Assembly (NCBI RefSeq): GCF_028737255.1
Contig: NZ_JAQZAN010000001.1
Coordinates: 124,001-188,000 of the forward strand
Length of the DNA stretch: 64,000 nucleotides
DNA from: Actinomycetospora straminea
GTDB taxonomy: Bacteria > Actinomycetota > Actinomycetes > Mycobacteriales > Pseudonocardiaceae
Reading direction: 5' to 3'
The translations under genes and the position numbers were made by a program. The stretch's first letter is position 1, and each line of letters begins with the position of its first letter. This document shows positions 50,405 through 58,539 of the stretch, in pieces. A model generated the notes under the pieces. The model did not search any database. It was not told where the DNA came from and was given only the letters and a program-made list of their open reading frames with translations.

Positions 50405-51940
50405 CCGCAGGGCGCGCTTGTCGACCTTGCCGACGCTCGTGCGCGGCAGGGCGTCGACGACCTCGACGCGGTCCGGGCACCACCAGCGCGGCACCCGTCC
50501 CGCGAGCGCGCCCAGCACCGCCTCCGGGTCGAGGCCCTCGCCCGCCGGCACGACGACCGCGACCGGGCGCTCCTGCCAGCGCTCGTGCGGCACCGCGACC
50601 ACGGCCACGTCCGCGACGCCCGGCGCCTCCAGCAGCGCCGCCTCGAGGGCCAGCGAGCTGATCCACTCGCCGCCGCTCTTGATGAGGTCCTTGACCCGGT
50701 CGACCACGCGCAGCCGGCCGTCCGGGTCGATCGTCGCGACGTCCCCGGTGTGCAGCCAGCCGTCGGTGAACGCCTCCGGCCGGTCGCCGCGGTAGTAGCT
50801 GCTCGCCACCCACGGCCCGCGCAGCCAGAGCTCGCCGCGGCTGACGCCGTCGTGCGGGACGACCGCCCCGTCCTCGTCGACCAGCCGCCAGCGCAGCCCG
50901 GGCAGCAGGCGGCCCTGGGTGCGGACCTGCTCGATCCGCTCCTCCGGGGTCGCGTCGGGCTCGGGCGCGGAGAACGTGGCCATCGGCGAGGTCTCGGTCA
51001 TCCCCCAGCCCTGGAACGCGGGCACGCCGAGGTCCTCGGTGATCGCGCGGATCAGCTCCCGGCTCGGCGTCGACCCGCCGAGGACCAGCGCGCGCAGGCT
51101 CGACAGGTCGGTGCCGGTGCGCCGGACGTGCTCGACGAGGTCGACCGCGAGCGTCGGGACCATGCCCAGGTAGGTGGCCCGCTCGCGCTCGACGATGGTC
51201 GCGACGTCGGCGATGCGCGGGTGCGGGCCCGGCAGCACCTGGTCGGCGCCGACCATGAACGCCGCGAGCGGCACACCCCACGCGTTGGCGTGGAACATCG
51301 CGACGAGGTGCACGACGCGGTCACGGCGGGACAGCGCGTGCCCGTCGGCGAGGCCCGCCGCCATGGTGTGGAGGTACAGCGCCCGGTGGGAGTAGCCGAC
51401 GCCCTTGGGCGCGCCGGTCGTCCCGGTCGTGTAGCAGAGGGCCGCGAGGTCGTCCCCGTCGCGCGGCGGCGGGCCCTCCAGCGGATCCCCGGACGCCACG
51501 AGGTCCTCGTACGCCAGCTCCCCCGGCTCGGGCTCGCCGTCGAGGACGACGACGCGCATCCCCGGCCGGGCGGCCCGGGCCGGCGCGGCGGCCGGGCGCA
51601 GCGCCGCGTCGAGGAACAGCACGCTGTCCTCGGCGTGGTCGACGACGTAGGCGATCTCCGCGGGGTCGAGGCGCAGGTTGACCGTGTGCAGCACGGCCCC
51701 GGCCAGCGGTACGGCGAGGTAGAGCTCGAGGTGGCGGTGGTGGTTGCCCGCGAGCGTCGCCACCCGGTCGCCGGGGCGGACGCCGAGCGCGACGAGGGCG
51801 CCCGCGACCCGGCGGATGCGCGCGTCCTGCTCGCGGTAGGTGCTGCGGCGCACGCAGACGCCGTCGACGTAGTCGACGATCTGCCGGTCGGGAGCGTGCT
51901 CGCGGGCGTGGTCGAGGAACGCGGTGACGAGCAGGCTCAC
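50366..51940 (-). CDS. AMP-binding acyl-CoA synthetase (FadD-like)
   Basis: A 524-residue adenylate-forming ligase. Core motifs: LCYTTGTTGAPKGVGYSHRA (P-loop), LVLGGSTPSRELI, FQGWGMTETSPM, TDGWLHTGDVATIDPDGRLR, DRVKDLIKSGGEWIS and the final Lys in RTSVGKVDKRALRG. It makes acyl-CoA from a free acid, ATP and CoA. The start GTG 51940 overlaps the stop of the luciferase-like gene (GTGA). Its 3' end (GALRAGEQKEVL) is coded by the palindromic repeat at 50333-50404, so the natural terminus may have been changed. Confidence 0.93.
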   Translation of the reverse strand: MSLLVTAFLDHAREHAPDRQIVDYVDGVCVRRSTYREQDARIRRVAGALVALGVRPGDRVATLAGNHHRHLELYLAVPLAGAVLHTVNLRLDPAEIAYVVDHAEDSVLFLDAALRPAAAPARAARPGMRVVVLDGEPEPGELAYEDLVASGDPLEGPPPRDGDDLAALCYTTGTTGAPKGVGYSHRALYLHTMAAGLADGHALSRRDRVVHLVAMFHANAWGVPLAAFMVGADQVLPGPHPRIADVATIVERERATYLGMVPTLAVDLVEHVRRTGTDLSSLRALVLGGSTPSRELIRAITEDLGVPAFQGWGMTETSPMATFSAPEPDATPEERIEQVRTQGRLLPGLRWRLVDEDGAVVPHDGVSRGELWLRGPWVASSYYRGDRPEAFTDGWLHTGDVATIDPDGRLRVVDRVKDLIKSGGEWISSLALEAALLEAPGVADVAVVAVPHERWQERPVAVVVPAGEGLDPEAVLGALAGRVPRWWCPDRVEVVDALPRTSVGKVDKRALRGALRAGEQKEVL

Positions 51941-52965
51941 GCCTGGGCCACCGGGGTCGCCAGGCGCTGCTTCACCGCCGGCGCCACCTGCGTCGCGAGC
52001 AGCTCGACGCGCCGCGACCCGTGGTCGACCGACTCGCCGGGCAGCTGGGCCCAGAAGTGCACGTCACGGATCTGGGGCCGGTCGGTGAGCATCGCCGTGA
52101 GCTCCTCGACCGCGGTCGCCGGGTCCCACAGCGTGAACGCGCCCGCGGCCACGATCTGGCCCGGGTCGGCGAAGCGGGGCGTCGCGTCCGGCGGCCCGAA
52201 CGCGCCCCACGCGATGTAGGTGTTGAGCTGCTCGAGCACCAGCGGGCCGATCTCCGCCCACTCGCGCTCCGGGTCCTCGGCGACGAGCGCCCACTGACCG
52301 GCGTAGATGCGGCCCTGCTCGCGCGGCGTGCCCTGGCGCTCGAGCGCGTCGAGGTAGACCGCGTGGTGGTGGTTCTGGGTGGACAGGAACCCGTCGCCGA
52401 TCCGCGCGACGCGCTCGATCGCCGGGTCGGCCATCGCCCCGACCAGCAGCTGTGGCGGCTGCTCGGGCTGCGGCGTCACCGGCAGGCCCGGGAACCGGTA
52501 GCGGCGGCCCTCGTACGGCTCGGTCGACCCGGACCAGGCCCGCCGGATGATCTCGACGCCCTCGGTCAGCAGGCTCGGGCGGTTCTTGATGTTCTTGCCG
52601 AACGCCGCGAACTCGCGCTCCCAGTAACCCTGGCCGACGCCGAGGTCGAAGCGCCCGCGGGTGAGCAGCGAGACGGTCGCGGCGTCCTCGGCGAGCCGGA
52701 TCGGGTCGTGCAGCGGCGAGACGATGAGGTTCGTGCCCACGCGCATCCGGCGGGTCCGCTCGCCGATGGCCGCCGCGAGCGTGAACGGCGAGGGCGTGTA
52801 GCCGTCGTCGCAGAAGTGGTGCTCGGTGAGCCACACCGAGTCCAGCCCCAGCTCCTCGGCCCACGCGATCTGGTCGAGGACCTGCCGGTAGAAGGTGCTG
52901 AACGGCCGGTCCCGCACCGGGTTGCGGAAGTCGTACCAGAGCCCGAACGCGACCTCGTGATCCAT
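51937..52965 (-). CDS. LLM class flavin-dependent oxidoreductase (luciferase-like)
   Basis: A 342-residue luciferase-like oxygenase: VAFGLWYDFRNPVRDRPFST, GLDSVWLTEHHFCDDGYTPS, RVGTNLIVSPLHDPIRLAED, FDLGVGQGYWEREFAAFG and LLVGAMADPAIERVARIGDG. It differs clearly from the gene at 47079, so the two probably use different substrates. Coupled to the acyl-CoA synthetase downstream. ATG 52965 is the start at the conserved N-terminal strand. Confidence 0.9.
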   Translation of the reverse strand: MDHEVAFGLWYDFRNPVRDRPFSTFYRQVLDQIAWAEELGLDSVWLTEHHFCDDGYTPSPFTLAAAIGERTRRMRVGTNLIVSPLHDPIRLAEDAATVSLLTRGRFDLGVGQGYWEREFAAFGKNIKNRPSLLTEGVEIIRRAWSGSTEPYEGRRYRFPGLPVTPQPEQPPQLLVGAMADPAIERVARIGDGFLSTQNHHHAVYLDALERQGTPREQGRIYAGQWALVAEDPEREWAEIGPLVLEQLNTYIAWGAFGPPDATPRFADPGQIVAAGAFTLWDPATAVEELTAMLTDRPQIRDVHFWAQLPGESVDHGSRRVELLATQVAPAVKQRLATPVAQA

Positions 52966-53033
52966 GCGCCCGATGCTGGCGAGCCCGCCCGCCCCGGCGG
53001 CACCACCGAGGTCGCGGGCCCTTGTGGACTCCT

Positions 53034-54047
53034 CTAACCGCGCGCCGTCGCCCAGGCCTCCTCGAGCAGCGCGGGCACGTCGCGCTCCAGCGCCGCCGCG
53101 TACGGGGTGTCCAGCTCGCCCCGGCGGTACTGGGCGTAGGCGGCCTCGACGATCGCGGCGAGCTTGAACAGGGCCAGTACGCGGTAGTACACGACGTCGC
53201 CGACCGGGTGCCCGACCCGCTGCTCGTAGCGCGCCACGAGGTGCTCGACGGGCGGCGCGCCGGGTCCTCGGGACACGGCCTGCAGGGCGGGCATGGCCGG
53301 CGGGTCGACGGTCCGCGGACCCCAGAACCCGAGGAGCAGCCCGAGGTCGAGCAGCGGGTCGCCGATCGTCGCCATCTCCCAGTCGATGACGGCGAGCAGG
53401 CGGGGCTCGGTGCGGGCGAACAGGCAGTTGTCGACGTGGAAGTCGCCGTGCACGAGGCCCGGGCGGAAGGTGGCGGGGCGCCGCTGCTCGAGCCAGGCGG
53501 CGAGCTCGTCCATGAGCGGCAGCGGGCGGCACGCGATCTTCTCCCACTGCCCGTACCAGCGCCGCACCTGGCGCTCGAGGAACCCGTCCGGGCGTCCGAA
53601 GCCGTCGAGACCGACCTCCTGCCACGCCACCCGGTGCACGGCCGCGAGCGCGTCGACCACCTCGTCGGCCAGCGTCGCGACGGCGTCCGCGGGCCACGTC
53701 GCCGGCAGCGTGTCGATGATCGAGACGGCGTCGGGCAGGTGCTCCATGACGAGGAACGGGCCGCCGGGGACGTCGGCGTCCTCGCAGCACGCGGCCGGGC
53801 GTGGGGCCGGGGCGCCGGCGGCGGCCAGCGCGGTGAGCACCCGGTACTCGCGCCCGACGTCGTGCGCCGACGCCGACAGGGCGTGGCGCGGCGGGCGGCG
53901 CAGCACCCACGAGGCGCCGGCGGCGTCGGTGAGCAGGCAGGTCTCGTTGGAGTTCCCGCCGGTCAGGCGCTCGAGGCGCCAGGGGCCGGTGCCGTCGAGG
54001 TGGTCGTCGAGCCAGGTCTGCAGGCCGTCGGCCACGGCGAGGGTCAC
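53034..54047 (-). CDS. APH-family phosphotransferase (ACAD10/11 kinase-domain-like)
   Basis: A 337-residue aminoglycoside-phosphotransferase-fold kinase: RLERLTGGNSNETCLLTDAA, VLRRPPRHALSASAHDVGRE, catalytic HGDFHVDNCLF, and the metal Asp in VIDWEMATIGDPLLDLG. The gene is coupled by GTGA to an acyl-CoA dehydrogenase. In mammalian ACAD10/11 the same two domains are fused, and in Pseudomonas putida LvaA/LvaC they act in turn on 4-hydroxyacyl-CoA (phosphorylation, then removal). So the likely substrate is a hydroxyacyl-CoA, not an antibiotic. A family B-like palindrome (53260-53278) lies in frame within the gene. Confidence 0.88.
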   Translation of the reverse strand: MTLAVADGLQTWLDDHLDGTGPWRLERLTGGNSNETCLLTDAAGASWVLRRPPRHALSASAHDVGREYRVLTALAAAGAPAPRPAACCEDADVPGGPFLVMEHLPDAVSIIDTLPATWPADAVATLADEVVDALAAVHRVAWQEVGLDGFGRPDGFLERQVRRWYGQWEKIACRPLPLMDELAAWLEQRRPATFRPGLVHGDFHVDNCLFARTEPRLLAVIDWEMATIGDPLLDLGLLLGFWGPRTVDPPAMPALQAVSRGPGAPPVEHLVARYEQRVGHPVGDVVYYRVLALFKLAAIVEAAYAQYRRGELDTPYAAALERDVPALLEEAWATARG

Positions 54048-55324
54048 ACGGTCTCCAGGGGGTGCTCGAGCACCTCGGCGAAGCGGGCCAGGGCGGCCGC
54101 GCGCCGGGTGGGGACGTGCTCGGTGGGCGTCGGTGTCGGTGTGTAGTCGCGCAGCAGCCGGCGGGCGACGCTGACGCGGTGCACCTCGTCGGGGCCGTCG
54201 TAGATGCGCGCGGCGCGGGCCCAGCGGTACATCTGCTCCAGCGGCATGTCGGTGGTGAAGCCCAGCGAGCCGTGGATCTGCACGGCGCGGTCGAGGACGT
54301 CGTGCAGCACCTGCGCACCGTGGTACTTGATCATCGCGATCTCGGTGCGCGCGGCGGGCGCGCCGACCCGGTCGATGCGCCACGCCGTCTGCAGCGTCAG
54401 CAGCCGGGCCGCCTCGATCGCCGCGGCGCTGTCGGCCACCCAGTTCTGCACCGTCTGCTTGTCGGCGAGCGGACCGCCGTGCACCGAGATCGACACGGCG
54501 CGCTCGGCGAGCATGTCGAAGGCGCGCCGGCAGACCCCGATCCAGCGCATGCAGTGGTGGATGCGCCCGGGCCCGAGACGGCGCTGGGCCAGCGTGAACG
54601 CCTCGCCGCGCCCGCCGAGGAGGTTCTCGGCCGGCACCCGCACGCCGTCGTAGACGACCTCGCCGTGCGCCCACACCGGGTTCTCCCCGCCGGGGTCGTT
54701 GAGCAGCCCGAGGTCGCGGACGCGGATGCCGGGGCTGTCGCCGGGCACGAGCAGCATCGACATGCGGTGGTACAGGTCCGCGTCGGGCTCGGTGACGGCG
54801 AGGACGATGTGCAGGTCGCCGCGCGAGGCGTTGCCGACCATCCACTTCCGCCCGGTGATCACCCACTCGTCCCCGTCGCGCTCGGCGCGCGTCGTGAACT
54901 GGCGGGGGTCCGAGCCGGTGCCCTGCTCGGTCATCGCGAACGCCGAGAGGATGCGGCCGTCGAGCAGCGGGTCGAGCCAGCGGCGCTTCTGGGACTCGGT
55001 GCCGGCGAGCGCGATGAGCTCGGCGTTGCCCGAGTCGGGGGCCTGGCAGCCGAAGACGAACGGCGCGAGCTCGCTGCGCCCGAGCACCTCGTGCAGCAGG
55101 CCGAGGCGCAGCTGCCCGAAGCCCTGGCCGCCCAGCTCGGGGTCGAGGTGCGCCGCCCACAGCCCGCGCTCCTTGACCCGCTCCTGCAGGGGCGCGGCGA
55201 GCCTGCGGAACGTCGCGTGGTCGAGGTCGAGCACCTCGAGGGGGTAGATCTCCTCCTCCACGAAGGCCCGCGCCCAGTCGAGCTCGGCCGCGAACTCCGG
55301 CTCGGTCGAGAAGTCCCACGCCAT
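54044..55324 (-). CDS. Acyl-CoA dehydrogenase (ACAD10/11-like)
   Basis: A 426-residue ACAD: AFAMTEQGTGSDPRQFTTRA, WVITGRKWMVGNASRGDLHI, RRLGPGRIHHCMRWIGVCRR, AVQIHGSLGFTTDMPLEQMY and RIYDGPDEVHRVSVARRLL. The DGPDEVH motif and the adjacent APH gene fit the ACAD10/11 subfamily rather than a classical beta-oxidation enzyme. ATG 55324 begins the conserved AWDFSTEPEFAAELDWA. It lies 76 bases from the CoA transferase gene upstream, same strand. Confidence 0.92.
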   Translation of the reverse strand: MAWDFSTEPEFAAELDWARAFVEEEIYPLEVLDLDHATFRRLAAPLQERVKERGLWAAHLDPELGGQGFGQLRLGLLHEVLGRSELAPFVFGCQAPDSGNAELIALAGTESQKRRWLDPLLDGRILSAFAMTEQGTGSDPRQFTTRAERDGDEWVITGRKWMVGNASRGDLHIVLAVTEPDADLYHRMSMLLVPGDSPGIRVRDLGLLNDPGGENPVWAHGEVVYDGVRVPAENLLGGRGEAFTLAQRRLGPGRIHHCMRWIGVCRRAFDMLAERAVSISVHGGPLADKQTVQNWVADSAAAIEAARLLTLQTAWRIDRVGAPAARTEIAMIKYHGAQVLHDVLDRAVQIHGSLGFTTDMPLEQMYRWARAARIYDGPDEVHRVSVARRLLRDYTPTPTPTEHVPTRRAAALARFAEVLEHPLETV

Positions 55325-55400
55325 GGTCGGGGACGCTAGGGAGCCACGGAGGTCGTCGCGACCGAGCACGGGGACGTCGTTGGAGCTTCGTCCAACGCCG

Positions 55401-56597
55401 TCAGATCACCCCACGGGCGCGCAGGCCGGCGCGGGCGGCCCCGTCGACCCCGATCTCGGCGAGCACCTCGTCGGTGTGGGCGCCCAGCGGCGGGCCGAGG
55501 TGGTCGACCCGCGCCTCGACCCCCGAGAGCCGCGGCACGGGCGACTGCACCAGCAGGCTCCCGACCTCGTCGTCCGGGACCCGGCGGAACACCTCGCGCG
55601 CGACCATCTGCTCGTCGGCGACGAGGTCCGCGACCGTGTACACGGGGCCGGCGGCGATCTCCGCGGCCTCGAACACCGCCATCGCCTCGTCGGCCGTGTG
55701 CCGCGCGACCCAGGCCGCGACCACCGCGTCGACCTCCCCGGCGCGGGCGAGGCGGCGCTGCGGGTCGGCGAGGTCCGGGTCCTCGGCGAGGTCGGCGCGC
55801 CCGATCGCCCGGAACACGCGCAGCGCGACGGTCGGCGCGCTGCCCGACATGGCGATCCACCGGTCGTCGGCGGTGCGGTAGGTGTTGCGCGGCGCGGAGA
55901 TGTCCCACCGGTTACCCCGCCGCCCCGGGACCTCGCCGGTGACGTCCCAGGTCAGCAGCGCCTGCTCGATCAGCCGCGCGAGCGGGTCGACGAGGTTGAC
56001 GTCGACGAGGCGGCCCTCGCCGGTGCGGGTGTCCCGTTCGTAGAGCGCCGTCATCACCGCGTACGCCGCGGTCAGCGACGCGACCCCGTCCGCGAGCATG
56101 AACGCGGGCAGGGTCGGCGGACCGCCGGCCTCGCCGGTGAGGTGGGCGAACCCGCTCATGGCCTCGCCGACCGTCCCGAACCCCGGCCGCTCCGCCTTCG
56201 GCCCCTCGAGCCCGAAGCCGGTGACGTGCAGCACCACCAGCCGCGGGTCCTGGGCGCGCAGCCGCTCGTGGTCGAGCCCCCAACGGCGCAGGGTCGCGGG
56301 GCGGGTGTTGGCGACGACGACGTCGCAGGTCGCGGCGATCAGGCGCGCGAGGTCCTGGCCGTCGGGGGTGCGCAGGTCGACGGTGACCGAGCGCTTGTTG
56401 CGGGACAAGCTCTTCCACATCACGCCGACCCCGTCGCGCTGCGCACCCCAGCCGCGGATCGCGTCCCCGACGCCCGGCGGCTCCAGCTTGACGACGTCCG
56501 CCCCGAACTCGCCGAGGTACGTCGCGGCGAGCGGGCCGGCGGCGAGCGAGGCCATGTCGAGGACGCGGAGGCCCGCGAGCGGGAGCGGCACGGGCAC
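55401..56597 (-). CDS. CaiB/BaiF CoA transferase family protein
   Basis: A 398-residue class III CoA transferase: LAGLRVLDMASLAAGPLAAT, YLGEFGADVVKLEPPGVGD, SLSRNKRSVTVDL, VVVANTRPATLRRWGLDHER and the catalytic-Asp region LVDVNLVDPLARLIEQA. It probably activates an acid by CoA transfer at the head of this operon. Starts at GTG 56597, divergent from the MarR gene; the shared gap contains a perfect palindrome. Confidence 0.92.
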   Translation of the reverse strand: MPVPLPLAGLRVLDMASLAAGPLAATYLGEFGADVVKLEPPGVGDAIRGWGAQRDGVGVMWKSLSRNKRSVTVDLRTPDGQDLARLIAATCDVVVANTRPATLRRWGLDHERLRAQDPRLVVLHVTGFGLEGPKAERPGFGTVGEAMSGFAHLTGEAGGPPTLPAFMLADGVASLTAAYAVMTALYERDTRTGEGRLVDVNLVDPLARLIEQALLTWDVTGEVPGRRGNRWDISAPRNTYRTADDRWIAMSGSAPTVALRVFRAIGRADLAEDPDLADPQRRLARAGEVDAVVAAWVARHTADEAMAVFEAAEIAAGPVYTVADLVADEQMVAREVFRRVPDDEVGSLLVQSPVPRLSGVEARVDHLGPPLGAHTDEVLAEIGVDGAARAGLRARGVI

Positions 56598-56618
56598 GAC
56601 GGTACCGAGGATGATCGA

Positions 56619-56656
56619 CAGCCTAGGCTGAACAGTCCACCCTGATTAGCTATGCT
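56619..56656. promoter_or_regulatory. Divergent promoter with palindromic operator
   Basis: In the 65-base gap between the CoA transferase and MarR genes lie the perfect palindrome CAGCCTAGGCTG (56619-56630) and the AT-rich GATTAGCTATGCTGAG (56642-56657), which may combine a -10 box with a second imperfect dyad. Such a place suits self-regulation by the MarR protein and control of the divergent operon. Confidence 0.5.
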
Positions 56657-56662
56657 GAGGAC

Positions 56663-57109
56663 ATGCCCGGCACCCAGGAGCTCAGCCCGTCGTCGGTGCG
56701 CGCGGCGCACGAGGTCCGCGTCGCGATCGGGCGGCTGCGACGCCGGTTGCGCGAGACGGCCGACCGCGACGAGCTCACGCCGTCGCAGACCTCGCTGCTC
56801 TCCCGCCTCGACCGCGACGGCCCGCGCACGGCGAGCGAGCTGGCCGCCGCCGAGGGGGTGCGCCCGCAGTCGGTCGCGGTGTCGGTGGCCGCACTGGAGG
56901 AGCGCGGGCTGGTGACGCGGCGGCGCGACCCCGACGACGGCCGCCGGCAGACGATCTCCGTCGCGCCCGGTGGCCGGGCCTTCCTCGACAGCACGCGGGC
57001 CGCCGGCGAGGAGTGGCTGGCCCGCGCGCTGCACGAGCGGCTCACCGAGGACGAGCGCGCGACCGTCGTCGCGGCGATGGGGCTGCTGGACCGGGTCGCG
57101 AGCCGGTGA
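56663..57109 (+). CDS. MarR family transcriptional regulator
   Basis: A 148-residue winged-helix regulator: VRVAIGRLRRRLRETADRDE, SQTSLLSRLDRDGPRTASEL, recognition helix PQSVAVSVAALEERGLV, wing TRRRDPDDGRRQTISVAPGG. Its TGA overlaps the start of an MFS gene (GTGA), a common arrangement in which the regulator controls its efflux pump. The palindrome at 56619 is its likely operator. The divergent CoA transferase may also be controlled. Confidence 0.92.
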   Translation: MPGTQELSPSSVRAAHEVRVAIGRLRRRLRETADRDELTPSQTSLLSRLDRDGPRTASELAAAEGVRPQSVAVSVAALEERGLVTRRRDPDDGRRQTISVAPGGRAFLDSTRAAGEEWLARALHERLTEDERATVVAAMGLLDRVASR

Positions 57110-58539
57110 CGTCGGCCCTCGAACGCCTGCGGCCCGGAGGAGCACCCGCTCCGGACCGCTTCGACCGCCGCCTCGTCGTGCCCATGGTGCTGGGCTCGAT
57201 CCTCAACCCGATCAACTCGTCGATGATCGCGGTCGCGCTCATCCCGATCGGCGCGGCGCTCGGGGCGCCGCCCTCGCAGACGGCCTGGCTCGTCTCCGGG
57301 CTCTACCTCGCGACGGCGATCGGCCAGCCGGTGGTGGGACGGCTCGTCGACCTCGTCGGCGCGCGGCCGCTCTTCCTCGCCGGCGCGACGCTCATCGGCG
57401 TGGGCGGGCTGCTCGGGGCGCTCGCGCCGTCCATCGGGGTGCTGGTGCTCGCCCGCGTCCTGCTCGGGCTGGGCACGTGCGCGGGCTATCCGGCGGCGAT
57501 GACGATGATCCGCGGCGAGGCCGACCGCACGGGCCGCGACAGCCCCGCGGGCATCCTCACCGTGCTCGCGGTGTCGACGCAGACGGTCGCGGTGATCGGT
57601 CCGACGCTCGGCGGCTTCCTCATCGGCGTCGGCGGGTGGCGGCTGACGTTCACCGTCAACGTCCCGCTGGCGCTCGCCTGCCTCGTGCTCGGCGCGCTGT
57701 ACCTGCCGCGCCCGCGGCGCACCGGTCCCGCCGGACTGCGGGCGGTGGTGCGCGCGGTCGACCCGACCGGCGTGGCGCTGTTCGTCGTCACCCTGGTGTC
57801 GCTGCTGCTGTTCCTCACCCACCTGCGCGCCGACCTGTGGTGGCTCGTGGCGCTGACGGTCGTCGCCGGCGCCGCGCTGACGTGGTGGGAGCTCCGCGCG
57901 CCGCTGCCGTTCCTCGACCTGCGCCTGCTCGGCGGCAACCGCCCGCTGCTCGCGACGTACGCGCGGGCGCTGCTCGCCGCGATCACGTCGTACGCGCTGC
58001 TCTACGGCTACACGCAGTGGCTCGAGGAGGGTCGCGGGCTGTCGTCGCAGGTCGCCGGCCTGGTCCTGCTGCCCGTGTTCGGCACGGCGATCCTCGTGTC
58101 GTCGGCGACGGGGCGACGGCCCGAGATCCGGGGGAAGCTGGTCGTCGGGGCCGTCGGTCAGGTGGTCGTGGCCGCGCTGCTGCTGCTCCTCGACGCGGGC
58201 AGCGGGGTCGGGGCGCTCGTCGTGCTCGCGCTGCTGGCGGGGGTGCCGCAGGGCCTCACCAACCTCGCGAACCAGAACGCCGTCTACGCCCAGGCCGACC
58301 CCGACCGCCTCGGGTCGTCGGCGGGGCTGATGCGGACGTTCTTCTACCTCGGCGCGATCGCGGCGTCGGCGGCCAACGGGATCGTCTTCCGCGACGGCGC
58401 CACCACCGCGGGTATGCACGAGCTCGCGGTGGTCATGCTCGTCGCGTCGGGGCTCTTCCTCGTGCTGACGCTCGCCGACAAGTCGCTGGGGCGCACGACG
58501 CTCAGGAGCGGCTCGTCTCCCGCGGCCGCAGGTAGATGA
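57106..58539 (+). CDS. MFS transporter (drug-efflux type)
   Basis: A 477-residue protein with about 14 hydrophobic helices. Motif A-like LATAIGQPVVGRLVDLVGAR lies after helix two, motif C-like region LAVSTQTVAVIGPTLGGFLI in helix five (G....GP..GG), pointing to a proton-driven exporter of the DHA2 kind. Coupled to the MarR gene. Its 3' end overlaps that of the convergent gene at 58502 by 38 bases. Confidence 0.9.
   Translation: MTSALERLRPGGAPAPDRFDRRLVVPMVLGSILNPINSSMIAVALIPIGAALGAPPSQTAWLVSGLYLATAIGQPVVGRLVDLVGARPLFLAGATLIGVGGLLGALAPSIGVLVLARVLLGLGTCAGYPAAMTMIRGEADRTGRDSPAGILTVLAVSTQTVAVIGPTLGGFLIGVGGWRLTFTVNVPLALACLVLGALYLPRPRRTGPAGLRAVVRAVDPTGVALFVVTLVSLLLFLTHLRADLWWLVALTVVAGAALTWWELRAPLPFLDLRLLGGNRPLLATYARALLAAITSYALLYGYTQWLEEGRGLSSQVAGLVLLPVFGTAILVSSATGRRPEIRGKLVVGAVGQVVVAALLLLLDAGSGVGALVVLALLAGVPQGLTNLANQNAVYAQADPDRLGSSAGLMRTFFYLGAIAASAANGIVFRDGATTAGMHELAVVMLVASGLFLVLTLADKSLGRTTLRSGSSPAAAGR

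Noticed and set aside
53034-54047. Aminoglycoside resistance gene
   Set aside because: APH fold only; coupling to ACAD and the pattern of ACAD10/11 make a CoA-thioester substrate much more likely.
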